Numbered from the stretch's first letter, positions 6,938-14,632 are shown. The stretch is DNA of 46,783 bases from a virus (IMGVR_UViG_3300025588_000001:1-46783); one strand, 5' to 3'. Made by a program: numbers and translations. Notes: generated by a model from the sequence alone, not told the origin.

Positions 6938-7148
6938 ACCACTCCTCGGGATTGTTTAGCACGTACGAAACGGTACTTTTCGGCACACCCGTACGGTCTT
7001 CGATCTCGCGGCAGGTGAGACCGCTGTCTTTAAGACGCTTCAACGCAAAGTAGCGTCTACGTTGCTGCACACGCGATTCCGCACGCAGCTGCTTGAGCTT
7101 ACCGTGCGCCAGTTGTGCATCGACAAGGTCTAGGTATCGGGGACTCAT
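6894..7148 (-). CDS. Helix-turn-helix DNA-binding protein, 84 aa
   Basis: Residues about 43-65 (LTCREIEDRTGVPKSTVSYV) match a helix-turn-helix of the type that uses a VPKSTVSYVL recognition helix, as in resolvase/LacI-like domains. The N-terminal half is a basic helix (KLKQLRAESRVQQRRRYFALKRLK). ATG 7148 forms ATGA with the nuclease gene upstream. It probably regulates transcription in the left arm. Its target could be the repeated promoters or the palindrome at 16548, but no link is shown. Confidence 0.75.
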   Translation of the reverse strand: MSPRYLDLVDAQLAHGKLKQLRAESRVQQRRRYFALKRLKDSGLTCREIEDRTGVPKSTVSYVLNNPEEWYESGEDSKATAGRT

Positions 7149-8365
7149 GACTCTTCGCTGTTCTCCTTTACCTTTCCGGTATCGAATGGCGAATCCGGAT
7201 CCATGTGCCTAGCGAACGCTTCAAGGTCCTTGATGCTCTTGACGGTGTCCGGCGTTGCTATCGTTGACGCTTGACGAGTGTGCGTGAGGCCGTAATCGTA
7301 TTCATCGAGGAACGGTCCAAGGTCGTCACCGTTCTGGATTGCACCGCATATGTCGGTTACGCGACAATCGGGACAGCCTTGCCACGTAAAGTGCGGATAG
7401 ATAATCGGAGAGTGTGCCATCTCCATACCGATTACCTGCGCTTGGTCCCACCACATCTCGATAGCGTGCTGACTAATCGGAACACGGAAACGAGAATGGA
7501 ACGCGCTCTCGCTGGAAAGGTCGCGAGCCTTCAACCGGCTGAGGAGATCACCGTACCGCTTGCTAACGAGAACGGACTTGTCACCGCCGTACACTTCCAG
7601 CAGCACTTCTTTGTAGATGTCGTAGGTGGTGTCGATCCACGCTACGCTCACCTCACCGCTTTGGAGGATCTTCGGCGTCAACGGTGCCTTCTTACGCAAC
7701 CCGTCATACAACCCGAACGGTACTGGCTTTCCCGTAAGGACTTGCAATGCAGCTGCGTATCCGTAAAGCTGGTGGTTGAAGCGCCACTTCTTACGGTCGG
7801 GCTTCGACTTGTAGGTCTTTATCTCCCCCGGGATAGGGTTGCCAAACTGATCCACGTGTATGCGGTCGATAGTGCCAACCAGATAGATGTCGTAATCAGG
7901 CACCAACGGAATCTTGAACGTGACTTCGGGTGCGACAATTCTGTACGGCTTGGTCGGATTGCGCTTACCATACCTAGCCACATAAGCGCGTACCATTCCC
8001 AGTACCTGATCGCGTTGCTCCCCTAGCAATTGGAGTTCGTCGTACCCTAGACCGGTACCGATTGTCTTTTCCCACTGCTCGTTGAGCTCATCAACGGCAT
8101 GCTGGTAGTAGATCAACGCAGCGGACAGCGGATCACCGCCTAGTGCCTGTGACGCCATTGCGAAGTGAACGGCACTGCCCTGGTGGAACTGCGGTAGCGG
8201 CATACCCTTTCGGTGCAACGACGCTTGGCTCGCTGACGTAATCTCCCACTGCCTACGACACCGTTGGAACGAGTTGAGCTCGTTTACCGATATCGTAAAC
8301 TCACTCTGGTCCCTTATCGGTGCCGGGCGTGTCTTCCAGTTCGGCGGAAACGTTAGCTCCTGCAT
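7145..8365 (-). CDS. RecB/Cas4-like PD-(D/E)XK nuclease
   Basis: A 406-residue exonuclease-like protein. ELNSFQRCRRQWEI (about residues 27-40) is the typical opening of RecB-family nucleases with a first Fe-S cysteine. GTIDRIHVD followed by GEIKTYK (about 160-185) gives the D...ExK catalytic core. FNHQLYGYAAAL is the Q-x3-Y motif. GCPDCRVTDIC (about 327-337) supplies three further cysteines, so a [4Fe-4S] cluster as in AddB/Cas4 is likely. It probably processes DNA ends during replication or recombination together with the SNF2-type helicase. The start ATG 8365 overlaps the previous stop as TAATG. Confidence 0.85.
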   Translation of the reverse strand: MQELTFPPNWKTRPAPIRDQSEFTISVNELNSFQRCRRQWEITSASQASLHRKGMPLPQFHQGSAVHFAMASQALGGDPLSAALIYYQHAVDELNEQWEKTIGTGLGYDELQLLGEQRDQVLGMVRAYVARYGKRNPTKPYRIVAPEVTFKIPLVPDYDIYLVGTIDRIHVDQFGNPIPGEIKTYKSKPDRKKWRFNHQLYGYAAALQVLTGKPVPFGLYDGLRKKAPLTPKILQSGEVSVAWIDTTYDIYKEVLLEVYGGDKSVLVSKRYGDLLSRLKARDLSSESAFHSRFRVPISQHAIEMWWDQAQVIGMEMAHSPIIYPHFTWQGCPDCRVTDICGAIQNGDDLGPFLDEYDYGLTHTRQASTIATPDTVKSIKDLEAFARHMDPDSPFDTGKVKENSEES

Positions 8366-8589
8366 TAGAACATCGCATTCTTTCCGCAAGTAGGTGACGT
8401 ACACTTAAGCGTCCACATATCGGTACTGTGGCGCTTGATCTTCACGATGTTCCGTGGCTCACCACAGAAACGACAGGGACCGTAGAACCCCATAAGCTGC
8501 TCGCGTTCGCTGGGTGACGTAGTGTACGTGGGCTCGATTACCGGTAGGTGTACGTCAACGATCCGTCTACGCTTAGGCCACCATCTCAT
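8365..8589 (-). CDS. Zinc-ribbon protein, possibly leaderless, 74 aa
   Basis: CRFC and CTSPTC, about 28 residues apart, form a C2C2 zinc ribbon. The N-terminus is basic (MRWWPKRRR). The ATG at 8589 lies only 7 nt after the -10 box of the promoter at 8597-8625, where transcription itself should start. The mRNA may therefore have no leader, and there is no GGAGG. The downstream in-frame ATG near 8493 is a less likely start. Function unknown, possibly a helper of the nuclease gene it overlaps. Confidence 0.65.
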   Translation of the reverse strand: MRWWPKRRRIVDVHLPVIEPTYTTSPSEREQLMGFYGPCRFCGEPRNIVKIKRHSTDMWTLKCTSPTCGKNAMF

Positions 8590-8596
8590 GCCTATA

Positions 8597-8625
8597 AGTA
8601 TAGCCGACAATCACACACCTGTCAA
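8597..8625 (-). promoter_or_regulatory. Leftward promoter before nuclease operon
   Basis: TTGACA (8625-8620), 17-bp spacer ending in GGC, TATACT (8602-8597). It is one of the best matches to consensus in the window. A CACCT/AGGTG inverted repeat (8616-8631) covers the -35 box. Confidence 0.82.
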
Positions 8626-8636
8626 AAGGTGGGGGG

Positions 8637-9083
8637 TCAGCTCGGTAGCGGTCCGAAGGCTTCCTGGATGATTCGCTTCTCTTCGAGACCGAGGCAGTAG
8701 ATGCAGGTCGGCAGCGGCATAACGGCATTCTGCTGTCCTTGCATACCGGGAACGCTGATCGTAGTCACCTGAGCGACGATCGTAACGGCGGCGTAGATCT
8801 TCTCCGCTGGTACGCCGGCCTTCTGAGCTGCTTTCGCCTTTGCGATGCACGCGTTGCACCAGCCGTGCGGTATAAGCGCCTCGGCACGTTCCTGCAGATC
8901 CTCGAACTCGTAGACCACCGTTTCGAGTTGCTGGTGTGTCGTTGCTTGAAGGTCGCGTAGTGCGGCGGCAGCGTTCTTCTCCGCCATCATCTGAGCGTAC
9001 GCCGGACAATCGGGATGGCACACCTGCACTTCGAGGTGATTGTGCGGGCTGCGCTGCGGACCCGGGTTTTCGACGCTAGGCAT
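8637..9083 (-). CDS. Cys-rich helical protein, 148 aa
   Basis: Three cysteine pairs (CHPDC, CNAC, CIYC) surround a long charged helix (about residues 35-70, AEKNAAAALRDLQATTHQQL). The CNAC and CIYC pairs could share one zinc ion. The start ATG 9083 overlaps the previous stop as TAATG. The arrangement of a helical arm with terminal zinc knuckles is common in small phage early proteins. I cannot name the function. Confidence 0.68.
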   Translation of the reverse strand: MPSVENPGPQRSPHNHLEVQVCHPDCPAYAQMMAEKNAAAALRDLQATTHQQLETVVYEFEDLQERAEALIPHGWCNACIAKAKAAQKAGVPAEKIYAAVTIVAQVTTISVPGMQGQQNAVMPLPTCIYCLGLEEKRIIQEAFGPLPS

Positions 9084-9451
9084 TATACGAGTGTCCCTTC
9101 TTCGATGATCGTGCAATCGGTGTGCGACACATACGGTAGTGGCGTGTTCGGTGCGGCAACGAAGAAACCGTCACCTACCTCGTCCCACGCAGGATCGACA
9201 ACGCGACAGTTGTCGTGCTGCGTTAGCTTCCAGTAGTTCGGAGGAGCGTCATCTATGACGATGATGCTCACTGCAGTGAGCTGCATAAATGAAGTGATCA
9301 CTCCGTCGCCTAGGCTATCGCCGAAACCCGCACTGAGAACGCCCGATAGCGCCGTAGCGACGTCCGCACCGCACTTCAGGTCCTTTGCGTACATCGGTGT
9401 ACGTGCTGCTTGCGTTACCAGGTTAACGAGGAAATCTAGCGGGTGTTCCAT
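9083..9451 (-). CDS. Hypothetical protein, 122 aa
   Basis: ATG 9451 lies behind GAGGAGG and overlaps the helicase gene by 16 nt. The N-terminal half is helical with many small residues. The second half contains VSIIVIDDAPPNYWKLTQHD and GDGFFVAAPNTPLPYVSHTD, suggesting a beta-rich fold. No family recognised. Confidence 0.66.
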   Translation of the reverse strand: MEHPLDFLVNLVTQAARTPMYAKDLKCGADVATALSGVLSAGFGDSLGDGVITSFMQLTAVSIIVIDDAPPNYWKLTQHDNCRVVDPAWDEVGDGFFVAAPNTPLPYVSHTDCTIIEEGTLV

Positions 9452-10767
9452 TCTTCCTCCTCGATAAACTCACCGAGAGCTTGCTCGATGTTTGCGGCTC
9501 TCTTCGCTGCTACTTTCCGTACGCGCATGTCGAAACTCTTCAACGCATACAGCCAGTATACCAGCACCGGTTGCTTTTGTCCACGCCGGAGAATTCGCCT
9601 TAGCGCTTGTTCGTTATCGGCGGAAACGTAGTGCTGCTCAGCGAAGAGCACTTGGTAGCCTACCTGCAGGCCGTCCCAGCCTTCCTTCATGCTACCGATC
9701 GTACCTACGAGGATGCAGTTAGGCTCCGTTTTGTACCTAGCTATTGCTTCCGCACGCTTTGCCTCGCTGGTACTTCCATCGATGTACGCAACGGTGTGTT
9801 TCTTGCGTTCAAGGGCATTGGCCAGGAATCGGGCGCTGTCCCTGTACCAGGCGAGTAGCAACAAGCGTCCTGGGTGGTCCAGGACGAATTCTGTGACCGC
9901 TTCTGCCTTGGTCGGTATGGTCAACCGCCTCAGCGCGTGAATCATCTGAGCCGATGACTCTAGTGGTTCGCCTGTCTCGGGATCGCGGTAGTCTCTGCGG
10001 ATCGTTCGGTGTCGATGTAGCGTACGAGGATCAAGCTCCAGTGGAAAGTCAACGCTCCGTTGACGAAGGCCGGCCAAAGATGGTATTTCACGCCAACTTC
10101 GCCGAATCGAATGCTGCCCGAGGAGCTCACGAAACGCTTCGGGATCACGAACCGCCCCGACTTCAATCTTGTAATCGCCTTGGTACGTATAGCAGGTGTC
10201 ACGAGCGAACCTTTCTCGGCTACCGTACTTGTACTTGTTGACGAGGAACATGAACGGCCACACATCGGTAGCGTCTTTCACGATTGGTGTACCGGTAAAG
10301 AGCCACATAGGCGTTTTCGTATGCTTGGTGCGTGACTTCGTTCGTGCGAGCTTTACGTGATGCCAAGCACTAGCTTTACCGGTTCGTAGGCGATGCGCCT
10401 CATCGAACGCAAATGCTTTCCAGCGGGGATCGAGACATTCCGGCATGTAATCGTAGGACGCCCACGTGTTGTACGACACAAGCGAGATAGCGCTGTCGCT
10501 GGACAATGCGGCGTGACGAATCTCGGGACCGCAACCTCTCGGAGCAGCGGCAATCTCCTCGGACGGAACGCCCCATAGTTCGAGTTGCAGTTTCCACTGC
10601 GGAATAAGGTGAGCCGGAAGGGTAACGAGTGTCGGGAACTGACCGTGTTCGACAATAGCGTTGATAGCTATAGCCGTTTTACCTGCCCCCGGAGGATCGA
10701 ACACTCCGTACGTAAGGTTTTCGAGGCAGTTGTTCACCGCCGTTACCTGCTCCGGTGAAAGCTTCAC
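9436..10767 (-). CDS. SNF2-type DEAD/DEAH helicase
   Basis: A 443-residue superfamily 2 ATPase. Motif I is DPPGAGKTAIAI (about residues 24-35) and motif II FAFDEAHRL (about 117-125). Motif III is WLFTGTPIV (about 152-160). Motifs V and VI are visible as GSMKEGWDGLQ and QALRRILRRGQKQPVLVYW near the C-terminus. Spacing and length match the short SNF2-like helicases of tailed phages. It may act in replication restart or recombination with the neighbouring nuclease (inference). GTG 10767 is preferred because it forms GTGA with the upstream stop. A TTG at 10779 is the alternative. Confidence 0.87.
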   Translation of the reverse strand: MKLSPEQVTAVNNCLENLTYGVFDPPGAGKTAIAINAIVEHGQFPTLVTLPAHLIPQWKLQLELWGVPSEEIAAAPRGCGPEIRHAALSSDSAISLVSYNTWASYDYMPECLDPRWKAFAFDEAHRLRTGKASAWHHVKLARTKSRTKHTKTPMWLFTGTPIVKDATDVWPFMFLVNKYKYGSRERFARDTCYTYQGDYKIEVGAVRDPEAFRELLGQHSIRRSWREIPSLAGLRQRSVDFPLELDPRTLHRHRTIRRDYRDPETGEPLESSAQMIHALRRLTIPTKAEAVTEFVLDHPGRLLLLAWYRDSARFLANALERKKHTVAYIDGSTSEAKRAEAIARYKTEPNCILVGTIGSMKEGWDGLQVGYQVLFAEQHYVSADNEQALRRILRRGQKQPVLVYWLYALKSFDMRVRKVAAKRAANIEQALGEFIEEEEWNTR

Positions 10768-11171
10768 GTCCCCGGCCAAGAGGTGCTATCGGATGTCGGT
10801 GCCGTACCTGTCACTTGGATCGGGTGTTTCGGCTGAGTTGCGTCCCCGCCGTAACGCTTGACCACATCGGTAACGACTTCACCGACATACTTCTCGACCT
10901 GAGCGTTCGTTACGTATCCGCTACCCTGCAGGTACGTATCGAAGGCGGTAACGTCCTCACCCAGGCGTGGCGTGTGCTTCGAGAACCAGCCGGCCACTGC
11001 ACCTACCGCCGATCCGATCAGTACGGGGAGAATAGCTTGGAGGTCGGTAGGTACGTGTCCTTTGAAGACATAGGTAGTGATGATCGCTACCAGCATGCCG
11101 GTGAATAGACCGTACGTACCTTGCGCAACGACCTTCGTCTCAGGAGGTGCTCCGCTGGAATTTAGCGGCAC
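10764..11171 (-). CDS. Two-helix membrane protein, holin-like
   Basis: 135 residues with a short polar N-terminus and two likely transmembrane helices: YGLFTGMLVAIITTYVF (about residues 20-36) and LQAILPVLIGSAVGAVAGWF (about 44-63). A soluble C-terminal tail of about 70 residues follows. Size and topology fit small phage holins. However, no lysin lies nearby and the gene sits between replication genes, so a membrane-anchoring role is equally possible. GTG 11171 follows AAGGAGG at a good distance and overlaps the previous gene by 32 nt. Confidence 0.6.
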   Translation of the reverse strand: MPLNSSGAPPETKVVAQGTYGLFTGMLVAIITTYVFKGHVPTDLQAILPVLIGSAVGAVAGWFSKHTPRLGEDVTAFDTYLQGSGYVTNAQVEKYVGEVVTDVVKRYGGDATQPKHPIQVTGTAPTSDSTSWPGT

Positions 11172-11412
11172 GAGCGAGCCTCCTTCGGCGATTATATTCC
11201 GCCTTGTGGTGGTTCGCTTTGTGCTTAAGCCGACGCGACTGGGCACCGGGACGTACCTTACCGCACTGCTTGACGTAGTTCTTACGCCGTGCGATATTGG
11301 TCATCGGTACGGCATTGACCTTACGGGGTGTACCGACCGGCAAATCGATTCGCTCGTCTTCACCGACATTGATTACGACGCCGGACTTTCCGAAAGTGAA
11401 CGTACGGGGCAT
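11140..11412 (-). CDS. Basic hypothetical protein, 90 aa
   Basis: The first ~35 residues are beta-like (MPRTFTFGKSGVVINVGEDE). The remainder is strongly basic (RRLKHKANHHKAEYNRRRRL). This resembles small DNA-binding or ribosome-associated proteins, but no family is recognised. ATG 11412 follows GAGAGGTGG. It is the first gene after the hairpin-rich spacer, so either it has an unseen promoter or transcripts read through. Confidence 0.66.
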   Translation of the reverse strand: MPRTFTFGKSGVVINVGEDERIDLPVGTPRKVNAVPMTNIARRKNYVKQCGKVRPGAQSRRLKHKANHHKAEYNRRRRLARAAKFQRSTS

Positions 11413-11443
11413 AGGTTGCCACCTCTCGTTGATTCCCCAAAGC

Positions 11444-11483
11444 CCGGCGCACGTCCCTCGGGGGGATGAAGGGCGTACGCCGG
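11444..11483 (-). terminator. Strong hairpin, possible terminator
   Basis: A 13-position stem (11444-11456 with 11471-11483, one mismatch and one wobble) capped by a G-rich loop. It lacks a T run on either side. Together with the adjacent stem it fits the U-tract-free terminators often seen in high-GC bacteria and their phages, but could be an RNA-stability element. Confidence 0.45.
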
Positions 11484-11493
11484 ACGTTGGAGC

Positions 11494-11528
11494 TCGGGGT
11501 TAGGGAACGGTGTCGCACCTAACCCCGA
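11494..11528 (-). terminator. Perfect 11-bp hairpin, possible terminator
   Basis: TCGGGGTTAGG (11494-11504) and its exact complement (11518-11528) flank a 13-nt loop just downstream of the 261-aa acidic protein gene. There is no T run. It probably ends, or protects the 3' end of, the transcript of that gene. Confidence 0.5.
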
Positions 11529-11545
11529 ACGCTACGAGAGGGGGT

Positions 11546-12331
11546 TTAGCCCCAGCTCTCCTCGTCCTCCTCGTCGCTGCCCTCCAGCTCGGGCTCGTCC
11601 TCGCCGACCTCCTCGGACGCCTCTCCCTCAGCCTCGGCCTCTTCGGCGTCGACCTCGGTACCTTCGTCCTCGGCGACCTCATCGTCGAGGGCACCTTCCA
11701 CCTCGTCCTCGACCAGGTCCTGCTCCTCGGCCTCCGCTTCGGCGGTGACCTGCGAAGCACGACGCTTGATGTAGGGATCGGTGGGCCGCTCCTCCTGGAT
11801 GAACTTCGGCGACACCTTGCGGATGTAGAACTTGTCCTCTTCGAGCGCACGGCCCTTCTTGGTCGTGATAACCTGGAGAATGACCAGGTTACGACCACGG
11901 ACCTCCTCGAAGCCCTCGATGACCGCCTCACAGCCGTAATAGCTGGCGCGCGTCATGAACACGTGCTGGCCGACCTCGAGCTCTTCCTGCAGCTCGCCCA
12001 TCGCCTCGGTACGAGCCTGCGCGTTCGCCTTGCGCTTCTCGATCGCCTTCGCCTTGAGCTTCGCGAACGCTTCCTGCTTCCGCTGCTCCTTGCGGGCCGC
12101 CTTCTCTTCGGCGGTGAGCTCGACCACTTCCTCCTCGGTCTCTTCGACCTCGGGCTCCGCCTTGGGCTTGGCCTGCACCTTCGGCTTCGTGCTCACGGCA
12201 CCGGCCTGCGGACGCGGACCCTGACCGGGGGGCTTGGGGGTAGCAGCCTTGGCCGTGGGCGTGCCGGGCTTGGCATTCCCCGTCGCTGCGGCCTTCTTGG
12301 CACGCAGCTGGGAGGACACGTTCTCAGCCAT
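11546..12331 (-). CDS. Charged protein with central beta barrel and acidic tail, 261 aa
   Basis: The layout has three parts. Residues 1-60 are Ala/Lys/Pro-rich and probably disordered. A charged helix (about 70-110, EKAARKEQRKQEAFAKLKAK) leads into a compact section, about 115-175, with GQHVFMTRASYYGCEAVIEG and NLVILQVITT, that looks like an SH3/KOW-like barrel. The last ~70 residues are almost entirely Glu/Asp/Ala. It uses CTG/CTC and GAG codons far more than its neighbours, has its own promoter and GGAGG, and is followed by hairpins. All this suggests an abundant early protein. A nucleoid-associated, DNA-mimic or single-strand-binding role is possible but unproven. Confidence 0.72.
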   Translation of the reverse strand: MAENVSSQLRAKKAAATGNAKPGTPTAKAATPKPPGQGPRPQAGAVSTKPKVQAKPKAEPEVEETEEEVVELTAEEKAARKEQRKQEAFAKLKAKAIEKRKANAQARTEAMGELQEELEVGQHVFMTRASYYGCEAVIEGFEEVRGRNLVILQVITTKKGRALEEDKFYIRKVSPKFIQEERPTDPYIKRRASQVTAEAEAEEQDLVEDEVEGALDDEVAEDEGTEVDAEEAEAEGEASEEVGEDEPELEGSDEEDEESWG

Positions 12332-12368
12332 CTCTGGCCTCCTTCTTGGTTATTTCCATCTGACAATC

Positions 12369-12397
12369 AGTGTAGCATACCCGGAATTACCTGTCAA
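12369..12397 (-). promoter_or_regulatory. Leftward promoter for acidic-tail protein
   Basis: TTGACA (12397-12392), 17-bp spacer ending in TGC (extended -10), TACACT (12374-12369). The ATG of the downstream gene is about 31 nt from the expected start of transcription. Confidence 0.78.
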
Positions 12398-12431
12398 CGT
12401 GACTTTGGGGTGTGCTATCTCGAAAGTTGTT

Positions 12432-12977
12432 TCAGTACTCCAGACTGTCGATAGCGTCACGCGCCTCGGACTTGAACTCCTCGAGTGCGTCGTCCCACGC
12501 TTCCTGATCAGCAGCGATCTGCTCGCTGGTCCTCGTGGACTCGGCGTTCACCTCAGGCTCGTCCGATTGGACACCTTCGAGTGCGTCCGCCCAGGTGTCG
12601 AGCATTTCCTGCTTCTCGGCGTTCTGCTCAGCGAGCATCGGGTACTCGTTCGCGCTGTCCTCGTACTCGTTGGACAGGTCACGAGCTGAACTAGCGCAAT
12701 CGTCAACGGCCTGCTGAACGGTGTCGAAGTCCTCGGCACCGTCAACGGAGTCGTGTGCGGCTTCCTGCGCCTCGAGTGCGGCCGACATATTGCTGCCGTC
12801 CAGCTCGGAACGCTTCGGTGTGCATTCCGGCTTCATGCACACCTTGTTCTTGATACGAGCACGGAATCCCGGCTTCCAGTACCGGTAACCCGTTCCCGCC
12901 TTCAGTGGTGTACCGCATTTGCGACACTCACCCTGATCGTTCCGTGCCGCTTTGACGGTCTTGAGTTGCGATGCCAT
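12432..12977 (-). CDS. N-terminal zinc finger with acidic coiled-coil, 181 aa
   Basis: CRKCGTPLKAGTGYRYWK (about residues 18-35) and VCMKPEC (about 46-52) form a C2C2 zinc module. Such modules open several actinophage early proteins. Residues 65-181 are acidic and helical (for example ALEAQEAAHDSVDGAEDFD) and probably a coiled coil. ATG 12977 directly follows the previous stop. Exact role unknown. Confidence 0.72.
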   Translation of the reverse strand: MASQLKTVKAARNDQGECRKCGTPLKAGTGYRYWKPGFRARIKNKVCMKPECTPKRSELDGSNMSAALEAQEAAHDSVDGAEDFDTVQQAVDDCASSARDLSNEYEDSANEYPMLAEQNAEKQEMLDTWADALEGVQSDEPEVNAESTRTSEQIAADQEAWDDALEEFKSEARDAIDSLEY

Positions 12978-13136
12978 TTACGCGTGCTCCTTTCGAAGTG
13001 CATCGGAAATCAGCGAGCCGACAGTGACGTGTTCCTTCTTCGGCGTCTCGGCCTGTACCTGCTTCGTTTGCGCCTTCAGCAGAGCTGCCTGTGCCCTGTC
13101 GCGCTTCTTACTTGCGCGCGAATGAATAAGTCCCAT
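12978..13136 (-). CDS. Small basic protein, 52 aa
   Basis: Mostly helical and Lys/Arg/Gln-rich (SRASKKRDRAQAALLKAQTK). A short C-terminal helix contains VGSLISDALRKEHA. ATG 13136 overlaps the previous stop as TAATG. Function unknown. Confidence 0.62.
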   Translation of the reverse strand: MGLIHSRASKKRDRAQAALLKAQTKQVQAETPKKEHVTVGSLISDALRKEHA

Positions 13137-13375
13137 TAGTGCCCTCCCATACCTCGTTCGATCGCCAGCAGAATCTCTGCGCTGGCCTTCTGTACGGACA
13201 ACAGTCCGAGGACCGTATCCTCTTCGAGCCAACCGTGCAGGACGCCGATGACGTACAGAATGGCTTTACCCATCCTCGCCATTTCGGTGTCTTCGCGGGA
13301 CTCGGCTACCTTAATCGCCGCTTCCCACTTCGCCTTGTTGAACTCGAACGCCTCTTTCAGTTCCGGTGCGATCAC
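13136..13375 (-). CDS. Hypothetical helical protein, 79 aa
   Basis: Amphipathic helices throughout (ELKEAFEFNKAKWEAAIKVA, then MGKAILYVIGVLHGWLEEDT). I chose GTG 13375, which forms GTGA with the upstream stop and lies 7 nt after GGAG. GTG 13378 is equally possible. No family recognised. Confidence 0.62.
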   Translation of the reverse strand: MIAPELKEAFEFNKAKWEAAIKVAESREDTEMARMGKAILYVIGVLHGWLEEDTVLGLLSVQKASAEILLAIERGMGGH

Positions 13376-14355
13376 CACTTCACTCCTAGCTTTGCGGCAC
13401 ACCGCTTGCCCATCATGACGTCGATGCTGCGTGCGCGCTTGATACCTTGTCCGCACACGACGCACCGACCGTATTCGATCAGGAACTCCTTGACCTCGGC
13501 CTCCGGCATACGATCAGCCTCGGTAAGCTTGGTCAGGATACCGGGTGCGTATTCGAGCTCGTACTTGACCAGCGTTCCGGCGTGCGTACGCCTAGGTGTG
13601 CACGGAACAACGCGATTGGCGTACGACTTGGTTCCCGCCTTGTTCGGCTTCGCCACGATAATGTCACCGTGCCACTTGAAGACACCCAGCGTGAGGCCTT
13701 CGTTCGACAGGTAAGCTTTCGCGGGCTGCGGTGCGCCCTTGACCTGCACCTTACCGGCCATGTAAACGCGACGGTCGATCGTGCGCTTTGCCTGTGCGAG
13801 CTGGTTGTCGGTCAACGGCTTGTGCGCCGACAGCCACTTGACCAGGGAATCGAGGAACGGATTCGGATACTCTTCGGTACCGTCCTTCCGCTGGTTGCGA
13901 TACACGCGAAGGTAGTCCACGTAGAACGCCTGCGGCTCCGCCTGGGTCCAAGCACGGAATGCCTCCAGCCGGTCAGCTTCGCGATCCTTCACTCGACGCT
14001 CCCGTGTCTCCTGACGCTTGGCCTGCGTTGACCGGTACTGTGCAAGTGCGCCGGCCAAGATGTTGTCCTTCATCGACCAGATGCCGCCGTGGTTAACGCC
14101 GCCGCATGCGCAATCGCAACTGGTACGAGTTGCACCCTGGCAACGGTCATCGCACTGCATACCGATCTCGGCGCCGTAAACGCGCTCCATCGGAACCGGT
14201 CGGTGACACTCATCGCACTCACCGTTGTGCTTGTCCGCCCACGTACTGAGCGGGTAGCCCGTGTCTGTCTCTCTTCGTGGTCGGTTGCACCTTTTGCAAA
14301 CGCCTAGGAAGATGTCGAGAGGGTCAGCATCAACGACTTGATACCGAATGCTCAT
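13372..14355 (-). CDS. Multi-zinc-finger protein with DUF6011-like C-terminus, 327 aa
   Basis: Cysteine modules in order: CKRC (about residue 19) with CDEC (about 47), a CDDRC/CDCACGG cluster (about 68-87), and a C-terminal GRCVVCGQGIKRARSIDVMM followed by GKRCAAKLG. That C-terminal CxxC...GxxC knuckle with a small-subunit-like tail resembles DUF6011. The middle is a helical basic region and a beta-rich part (LGVFKWHGDIIVAKP). Probably a nucleic-acid-binding protein. Related proteins are frequent in actinophage early regions (family knowledge). ATG 14355 follows GAGGAGG. It is first in the transcript from the promoter at 14386-14414. Confidence 0.72.
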   Translation of the reverse strand: MSIRYQVVDADPLDIFLGVCKRCNRPRRETDTGYPLSTWADKHNGECDECHRPVPMERVYGAEIGMQCDDRCQGATRTSCDCACGGVNHGGIWSMKDNILAGALAQYRSTQAKRQETRERRVKDREADRLEAFRAWTQAEPQAFYVDYLRVYRNQRKDGTEEYPNPFLDSLVKWLSAHKPLTDNQLAQAKRTIDRRVYMAGKVQVKGAPQPAKAYLSNEGLTLGVFKWHGDIIVAKPNKAGTKSYANRVVPCTPRRTHAGTLVKYELEYAPGILTKLTEADRMPEAEVKEFLIEYGRCVVCGQGIKRARSIDVMMGKRCAAKLGVKW

Positions 14356-14385
14356 CTTGGGCACCTCCTCTCCCTCTCAACCCCC

Positions 14386-14414
14386 AGACTAGCACGCACT
14401 TGCTAGGCTGTCAA
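14386..14414 (-). promoter_or_regulatory. Leftward promoter
   Basis: TTGACA (14414-14409), 17-bp spacer ending in TGC (extended -10), TAGTCT (14391-14386). The -35 box overlaps the stop codon of the upstream gene. The spacer begins GCC, like the sister promoter at 15753-15781. Confidence 0.78.
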
Positions 14415-14632
14415 GCCCGGCGAATTACGTCGAAGCGAATCTCCTCATCCGGACCGACAAGGCGACATCCGCTATGCGTAAACTCGAGCTTTACGTCGAT
14501 TCCGCGAAGTCTGCGCATACGGCGTTTCATTCGCAGTGCCGCGATCAGGACGAACGTTGCGTTGCGCACTTCGTCCTTACGTGGAGACAGATCGACACCT
14601 TCGTGAACGTGCGTGATTCGGTACCTAGCCAC
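14411..14632 (-). CDS. Basic hypothetical protein, 73 aa
   Basis: A basic middle (LRMKRRMRRLRGIDVKLEFT) lies between two short strands. GTG 14632 is chosen because GAGG stands 6 nt upstream. The ATG at 14644 is an alternative. It overlaps the previous gene slightly. Unknown function. Confidence 0.58.
   Translation of the reverse strand: MARYRITHVHEGVDLSPRKDEVRNATFVLIAALRMKRRMRRLRGIDVKLEFTHSGCRLVGPDEEIRFDVIRRA

Noticed and set aside
7271-8026. Rightward open frame of 251 codons opposite the nuclease gene
   Set aside because: The minus strand encodes a complete RecB/Cas4-like motif set. The plus frame has no recognisable features.
11510-12454. Long rightward open frame (314 codons) opposite the acidic-tail gene
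   Set aside because: It is the antisense of Glu/Ala-rich codons, which rarely create stops. It has no ribosome-binding site and runs against all neighbours.
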